64,000 nt of DNA from Pieris napi (Eukaryota; Arthropoda; Insecta; Lepidoptera; Pieridae), in NCBI RefSeq assembly GCF_905475465.1, contig NC_062238.1, forward strand, positions 5,002,501 through 5,066,500. The letters run 5' to 3'. A program made the translations under genes and the position numbers. A model generated the notes under the pieces. The model saw only the letters and a program-made list of their open reading frames with translations, searched no databases and was not told where the DNA came from. Position 1 is the first letter of the stretch. Every line of letters starts with the position of its first letter. Below are positions 59,501-64,000 of this stretch, piece by piece.

Positions 59501-60912
59501 TCTCATTTTTGTTGTATCCGCATGCAGGTAGTGTGGGGCAAAAAATAAACAAACTACCAACATGGATGCCTGAGGGGCAAGTGCAGATGCCTGGTGTTCA
59601 GGAATAGTGTAAACTGCAAGCTGGTTATAAATATCCTCTGACCTCAACTTCCCCACAACTTTCTCAATAAAGTCTGGATGGACAGGTACTCGACTAGAAA
59701 AAGGCAAATTGTTGACATTTTTTAAGAATAATGTAACAATTATTATTACATTTTCATATAAAATTAATCTTGTTATGAGATAGATTAGTAAGATTACACA
59801 AAAGCCAAACAATGTTTATAGACCAACCATTATTGGAAATTTATAAGATATTCCTTCCTTTTTGAGGCCTACAGTAATTAACATTATCAATTGCACAAGT
59901 ACCTGAAATACTCCACAGGATAATCAGAGGGCCTCCTCCCATGTAATTGATTATAGCCTGTATCTCTCAATAGCTTGCAAACATCATCTACATTAGACTG
60001 GGATTGATTAGTACTATAACGATAAAATGCTACTAATAATCTCTCTCTCACCGAACCAGGAATGTATAAATCACATAATAACAACATTGCGCCATAAAGG
60101 TACAAAGATTCACACTGGAAAAAATTAATTTAATTTTTTTTTAAATATATAATAAATGATGCAACAAAGTTAATATAATGCTCACCAATAGTTGCTTTCC
60201 TTCAACATCTCTCAAAATAGTATCCATTGATTGCTGAATAAAAGCACTATCACATAACTGTTCCACAAAAGTATTCAAATCCATGATAAATGTATAAATG
60301 TTTTCAAATAATAAGTAAAATCTTGTAATAAGTTCAAGGTATTGTTCTTTTAAGTCTTCATCTAAATCTTGCAATTTCTGGAAGGTATGGCAAAGATTAT
60401 TATTTTATAAGTTCTAAATAAGTTCACTTTTTTTAATTGTTGCTAAATGTCTTAAATTCTTACAAGATTCGAGGAAATTTTCACTTCTAATGTGTCAGAT
60501 AGTTTGAAATAACTAAAATCCATAATAACATCTTGATATCTCTGCTGAATTTCTTTAGTTTCCAACCTGTTAACAAACAACATTAAAAAACATATGGATT
60601 ACAAGCATTTAAAAATTATACCATACTCGTAATGCCAAAAATATGTATTAAGTACTTATATTTCATTTATATCAATAAATATGTGTCTTTACTACTATTT
60701 ATATAGTAAATATATAATAGAACACATGTCTCTCAAACATAGAATCGGAGTAGGCAAAACATAAAATAAATAAATTATAATTTAACATACATATACATCA
60801 TCGGAATATGATCTTTAAGTCTTAATATCTCTGCCAAAATAGCATTGCCATGAGCTACTATTCTTAATAGATTTTGGGCACAAAGATTATCCTCCGCCAA
60901 GAAGACCCTCAT
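54243..60912 (-). CDS. WASH complex subunit 5 (strumpellin)
   Basis: Strumpellin is the large scaffold of the WASH complex, which activates Arp2/3 on endosomes. Minus-strand exons are 60912-60791, 60566-60464, 60377-60186, 60114-59903, 59693-58276, 57988-57729, 57659-57532, 57063-56662, 55704-55484, 54612-54462 and 54384-54243. All join in phase, giving 1116 aa against about 1159 in human. Landmarks: MRVFLAEDNLCAQNLLRIVA at the start, VIMDFSYFKL, LQDLDEDLKEQYLELITRFY, DDVCKLLRDTGYNQ, TKMREIVDKFFPSNW, LFLKLASAMEIPLLRINQAE, VPTRIDKDKLKDYAQL and LRKHIAYQLNTTCKFDSAHL. The region between exons 6 and 8 is shorter than in human. Introns carry a Harbinger-like MITE (intron 5) and a Helitron with a nested LINE (intron 8). 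It starts head-to-head with SLC25A17. Confidence 0.96.
54613..55483 (-). other. WASHC5 intron 9
   Basis: An 871-base intron. Its 54640-54960 part reads like a moth interspersed repeat (mixed composition, TTTTTTTTAAAGG end), but I see no second copy here. No gene. Confidence 0.35.
55745..56627 (+). mobile_element. Helitron-type element split by a LINE insertion
   Basis: The head has TTCTCGTGTCGCGGTGTTTG and TCCTCCGAAACGGCTCGACC, a string I know from lepidopteran Helitrons. The 3' end has a small stem (GGCAAA 56599-56604 with TTTGCC 56611-56616) and then ends GGTCAGCTAG before T, the expected CTAG terminus. The body is interrupted by the LINE at 55930-56497. It is non-autonomous: no Rep/helicase frame. 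The 5' end is approximate. Confidence 0.65.
55930..56497 (+). mobile_element. LINE 3' end (jockey/CR1-like reverse transcriptase tail) with poly(A)
   Basis: One open frame runs from about 55938 to a stop at 56472-56474. It shows the distal RT region HMEYCSHLWAGAPQYQLLPL then DRIQRRAVRIV, followed by a C-terminal tail with TTTLWNQLPIEVFPNHFDLG and FKKRAYRFLKGRQR. An A-run of about 24 follows at once. The intact tail and long A-run suggest a fairly recent 5'-truncated insertion. Related older copies are at 13164-13327 (-) and 34376-34648 (+). Confidence 0.85.
58035..58247. repeat. PIF/Harbinger-like MITE with TAA target duplication
   Basis: AGGCCCATTTAGATGG at the left end is matched exactly by its inverse at the right end, and TAA flanks both sides (58032-58034 and 58248-58250). 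The 213-bp non-coding element lies in WASHC5 intron 5, just short of the exon 5 donor at 58276. The 3-base duplication of TWA type is the usual mark of PIF/Harbinger elements. Confidence 0.75.
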
Positions 60913-61489
60913 TTTAATAATTGTCCAAAAACTTGAGAATCTTTAAATGTTTAAATTATGAAGACTACCAACAACAAGCAAAGGGAAAACATGTAATTAC
61001 ATTTTACAATTTGTAAACATAGAACATTGTTGATTAAATAAGTTGACACTTTTTATATTATGGCAAGAACATTTCAAGATTCTCTGTAATTGTCACGTGA
61101 TGTGACCATACAATCGTGTGGCGTTTGTGGGTCACGCCTGTGAAAAAGTGATTTTGTCTTAAACCCTTGTATCCACATTCCAATTTCCACTTCCCAGGAT
61201 TCCAGTGTATCTGTGTTTCAGCCGGAATATTTAAAAAATACCTTTAGTGTTGAATAAATAGTAGCCCTAGTCGCTAAAATAATGTAATTACTGCATAAAT
61301 TGCGGTTGGTTTTGTCATTTGTGACATGTATAAAAAATAACGTTCAAAGTTCAAGATAAATATTATAATCATAGTTACTTAACAAGGGTATGATGAGCGA
61401 TATTATGATTCAGGGCATAAGAGAAATCATTTTACTTTAAATTATAAATTTCGAACTTCATACGGAACACGAAGTATATTTTCCTCATT
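60913..61489. promoter_or_regulatory. Bidirectional promoter between WASHC5 and SLC25A17
   Basis: 577 bases separate the two divergent ATGs. GTCACGTGAT at 61092-61101 carries the palindromic E-box TCACGTGA, with further GTGAC/GTCAC words around it (61102-61136). No TATA box is evident. The region must supply both 5' leaders. Confidence 0.55.
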
Positions 61490-62469
61490 ATGTCACCATT
61501 ACTGTTTAGCTATGAAACATTGGTGCATGCAGTGGCAGGTGCAACGGTTAGTCACAATAGAAAAATATTTTTTTATGATGTACGCGATTGAACTGATAAA
61601 TCTTACATGTTTAATAGGGAAGCGTTGTGGGCATGGCTGCGTTCTACCCTTTGGACACATTACGTTCCAGACAACAAAGTAAATTTATTTTTTTGGTTTT
61701 ATTACCAATAAATAACAATTTCAATAATAAATCATGATACTTTTTTACAGTTGAAGATTCCACTAAGCTGCGAGGTTCTACTTGGGAACTTCTGGTTCTG
61801 ATTGCAAAAGAAGAAGGTTTAGAATCTCTGTATTGTGGATTGTATCCAGTTTTACAATCACTCTCCGTTTCCAACTTTGTTTACTTTTACACCTTTCATG
61901 CTTTGAAGAGATCTTCTATTGGTTCAACAGCGATAAAAGACTTACTGTTTGGTATATTAGCAGGTAGTTTAAATGTCTTGCTTACTTCACCTTTATGGGT
62001 TGTCAACACCCGAATAAAGTTGGGTAAGAACAATTATAAAAGTCTCTCAGGTGGTCTTATTGAGTTATTTAAAAAAGAAGGGCTGAGAGGTTTATGGTCA
62101 GGTACTGTGCCGTCCTTACTTTTGGTTTCAAATCCTGCAATTCAATTTATGGTGTATGAATCTCTAAAAAGAAACTTTATAGCAATGAATCGTTTCAATA
62201 CCTATAGTGCATTTATGATTGGTGCCATAGCAAAGGCTATTGCCACCACACTGACTTATCCTCTTCAACTTATCCAGTCTAGGTTAAGAGCTGGCACTAG
62301 TTTAAAACCTCTGTATAAAGATATCAAGTCTAATCCAAAAATCATATTCAGGGGGCTGGAAGCAAAAATTATGCAAACAGTTATGACTGCTGCTTTAATG
62401 TTTCTTATTTATGAAAAAGTTGTAAGATTAGTGTTAACTATTATGAGAGTTAAGGTTAACAAACATTAA
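61490..62469 (+). CDS. Peroxisomal membrane carrier PMP34 (SLC25A17)
   Basis: A mitochondrial-carrier-family protein that in other animals exchanges CoA, FAD and NAD+ with nucleotides across the peroxisomal membrane. Exons 61490-61546, 61618-61678 and 61751-62469 join in phase to 278 aa, a little short of human PMP34 (307). The three carrier repeats keep the family's signatures: PLDTLRSRQQ in repeat 1, then the atypical PLWVVNTRIKL and PLQLIQSRLR in repeats 2 and 3, as in PMP34. Other marks are FSYETLVHAVAGATGSV at the start, SNFVYFYTFHALK, NPAIQFMVYESLKR, IGAIAKAIATTLTYPL and GLEAKIMQTVMTAALMF. It starts head-to-head with WASHC5 and ends tail-to-tail with NUP160. Confidence 0.95.
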
Positions 62470-63006
62470 ATGTGATTTAAGGTCTTACTTTCATCGTTTT
62501 GTATAGTTTTAAAGGAGGTTTATTAACTAGATAAATCAACTCAGAATTGTGCAGTATGAATGAATCCTTAAATTAACTGAAAGTTGAACAAAACTTTTTT
62601 TTGTGTGGGTATTATTAATGTAATTATAAGTTCCATATTCAAAACCAAAGCCAAAGAATTTTGTGTGTTTAAGACATGACAATGATATTTAAAGCATAAC
62701 ATTCCAAAGATTTTTACAGTTACCAAGTACTTGAGGAAAATTAATATTGTTAAATTTACCTTAAACAAGTATCAGAAATATTCATGGTCTAAGAAAAATA
62801 ATATTTAGGTAATTCATTTATTATGTCAGCTCAACAACTGACAAAAATCCATGACATTTTAACTTATGTTATTTAATTTATGTAATTGTGATAATTTTTT
62901 TGTTATATGTAATGTAATATGGGGAAAACTATGTTATTGGACTCTGGCTGTGTTTCATTGGGTTTTTTGTTACAATTTTTTTATACTGTGCTGGGAAATA
63001 AGTAAA

Positions 63007-63037
63007 AATAAAGTTTAAAAAAAGAAACATTTTTATT
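63007..63037. terminator. Opposed poly(A) signals of SLC25A17 and NUP160-like genes
   Basis: AATAAA at 63007-63012 on the plus strand is the first canonical signal after SLC25A17. AATAAA on the minus strand (63037-63032) lies 11 bases beyond the NUP160-like stop. The two transcripts' 3' ends must abut or overlap here. Confidence 0.55.
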
Positions 63038-63047
63038 TCTTACTAAT

Positions 63048-64000
63048 TCAGTTCACTATAGAATGTTTTATTTGAATATTTTTCATATCATCTGAAGTTC
63101 GAACTACCACTTCACTATATTCTTCAACTAATTTCTGTAATTCTTCATATATCTGTAAAAAAGATCAAGTTTCAAAATCGCATAATTGGCTACAAATAAG
63201 TTATGACTAACCTTATAACATTTTGAGAGTATTCACATAATATGTTAACATTGGGAAGATAAAACAATATCACCCTATAATTAAGTCACTTCATCTTGTT
63301 GGCCTAAAGTACCTAAAACTTGCCTGCAAGATGATATTTTATAATATGAACTAGCTAAAAAGTGTTCATGATGTACCTGTTTCGAAGGTTCATGATGTAA
63401 ATGGTCATGCAATTCCGCAGTCAGCAAGTCTGCTAGGGCTAATGGTGCTGCAGTAAGGTGGGTGGGTCCCAACGATACAAGCGCAGCTCGCATTGCATCC
63501 ACGCAAGCCTCACCTGCTTCCACAAGGCGCCCGCCACTAAGAAGAGCGCGGACACAGCAAGGACCATCCACATCCTTATAAAATATTAAACATCAGAATA
63601 TTAGCATTGATTAGCAGTGTTGGGGTAGAGCGTGCGATTCTCACCTCTGAAGTCTAACTTCGAATTTGTTTATCTAGGAGCGCAAATAAAATTTGCACCT
63701 ATGGTGAAGGTGATTCGTGAGGAAATGGGGAAGTCAAATACTTGTCTATTAAACATATATGATCAAAGAAACATGTAATCTGTGGCCAGTGGTCGAGACC
63801 TATAAGGTGAAAAATTATTTTTTATAGTATTATTTATTCTATATAGAAAAATCATTGACAATATTTACCATAAATCTTTGTAGAAACCAACGTGGTAGAA
63901 AGTATCCCGTGCTAATCGTTCTCTTTGTTACTGCTAACAATGTCTCTCGATCGGCGTCCTTTAATTTTGGGTACAATGTGTCAAAATCTATGGGCTCTGA
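63048..64000 (-). CDS. Nuclear pore protein NUP160, C-terminal part (runs off the window)
   Basis: NUP160 is a scaffold of the Y complex of the nuclear pore. Three minus-strand exons are visible: 64000-63869 (open at the window edge), 63574-63377 and 63152-63048, all in phase, giving 144 residues up to the stop. The segment ending PRWFLQRFMDVDGPCCVRAL and the following GRLVEAGEACVDAMRAAL resemble the LPNWL-type helix and the last helical repeats of NUP160. The end is a short helix (YEELQKLVEEYSEVVVRTSD), as in the human protein. A SINE sits in the intron between the first two exons. The call rests on these C-terminal patterns only. Confidence 0.75.
63615..63800 (+). mobile_element. tRNA-derived SINE, diverged copy
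   Basis: AGCAGTGTTGGGGTAGAGCG, a box-B-like stretch, then GCACCTATGGTGAAGGTGAT, CGTGAGGAAA and the ATGATCAAAGAAACATGTAA tail parallel the SINE at 11453-11705. It lies in the NUP160 intron and is opposite in sense to the gene. Confidence 0.55.

Noticed and set aside
1..64000. CRISPR arrays, bacterial operons, rRNA or intact tRNA genes
   Set aside because: None seen. The intron-rich genes and transposons are eukaryotic; tRNA-like stretches belong to degenerate SINE heads.

Overview
This is nuclear DNA of an insect, most likely a moth or butterfly. It has AT-rich spacers, short GC-rich first-exon islands, small GT-AG introns, and insect-like versions of conserved eukaryotic genes. The transposon load (mariner, Helitron, LINE 3' ends, tRNA-derived SINE, several MITEs) is typical of Lepidoptera. 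Lepidopteran origin is inferred from repeat flavour and protein resemblance, without any search. All exon junctions were worked out by hand from GT/AG sites and reading phase.

Layout. About 1-24.7 kb holds one gene spread over 22 kb in five small GC-rich exons. It encodes an unrecognised single-pass membrane protein, and its coding frame has no ATG in the first exon seen. Its long introns carry GC-rich islands, a decayed mariner, SINE and MITE copies, and a cluster of perfect hairpins. 24.7-29.8 kb is repeat-rich spacer. 29.9-38.6 kb encodes XPB/ERCC3 (haywire), the TFIIH translocase, in 14 coding exons. The single-exon CTF8 gene follows 178 bp later. On the minus strand, 47.7-41.65 kb encodes a 1059-residue protein with a crotonase domain of the chromodomain-Y-like type but no chromodomain. 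Its last intron hosts a plus-strand gene for a secreted cysteine-rich protein. A small two-exon helix-turn-helix gene of transposon type (48.8 kb) and a LENG1 homologue (49.8 kb) follow on the plus strand. A 1.8 kb foldback element occupies 52.2-54.0 kb. Then come WASHC5/strumpellin (minus, 11 exons, 1116 aa), the peroxisomal carrier PMP34/SLC25A17 (plus, head-to-head with WASHC5) and the C-terminal exons of a NUP160-like nucleoporin (minus, running off the window, tail-to-tail with SLC25A17).

The conserved genes share no single pathway: repair/transcription, sister-chromatid cohesion, chromatin, splicing-associated, endosomal actin, peroxisome and nuclear pore. The arrangement is ordinary insect gene packing with shared promoters and abutting 3' ends. 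The least explained items are the ATG-less membrane-protein gene with two overlapping open frames, the twin perfect hairpins with identical loops, the foldback element, and the nested gene built on a duplicated cysteine module.
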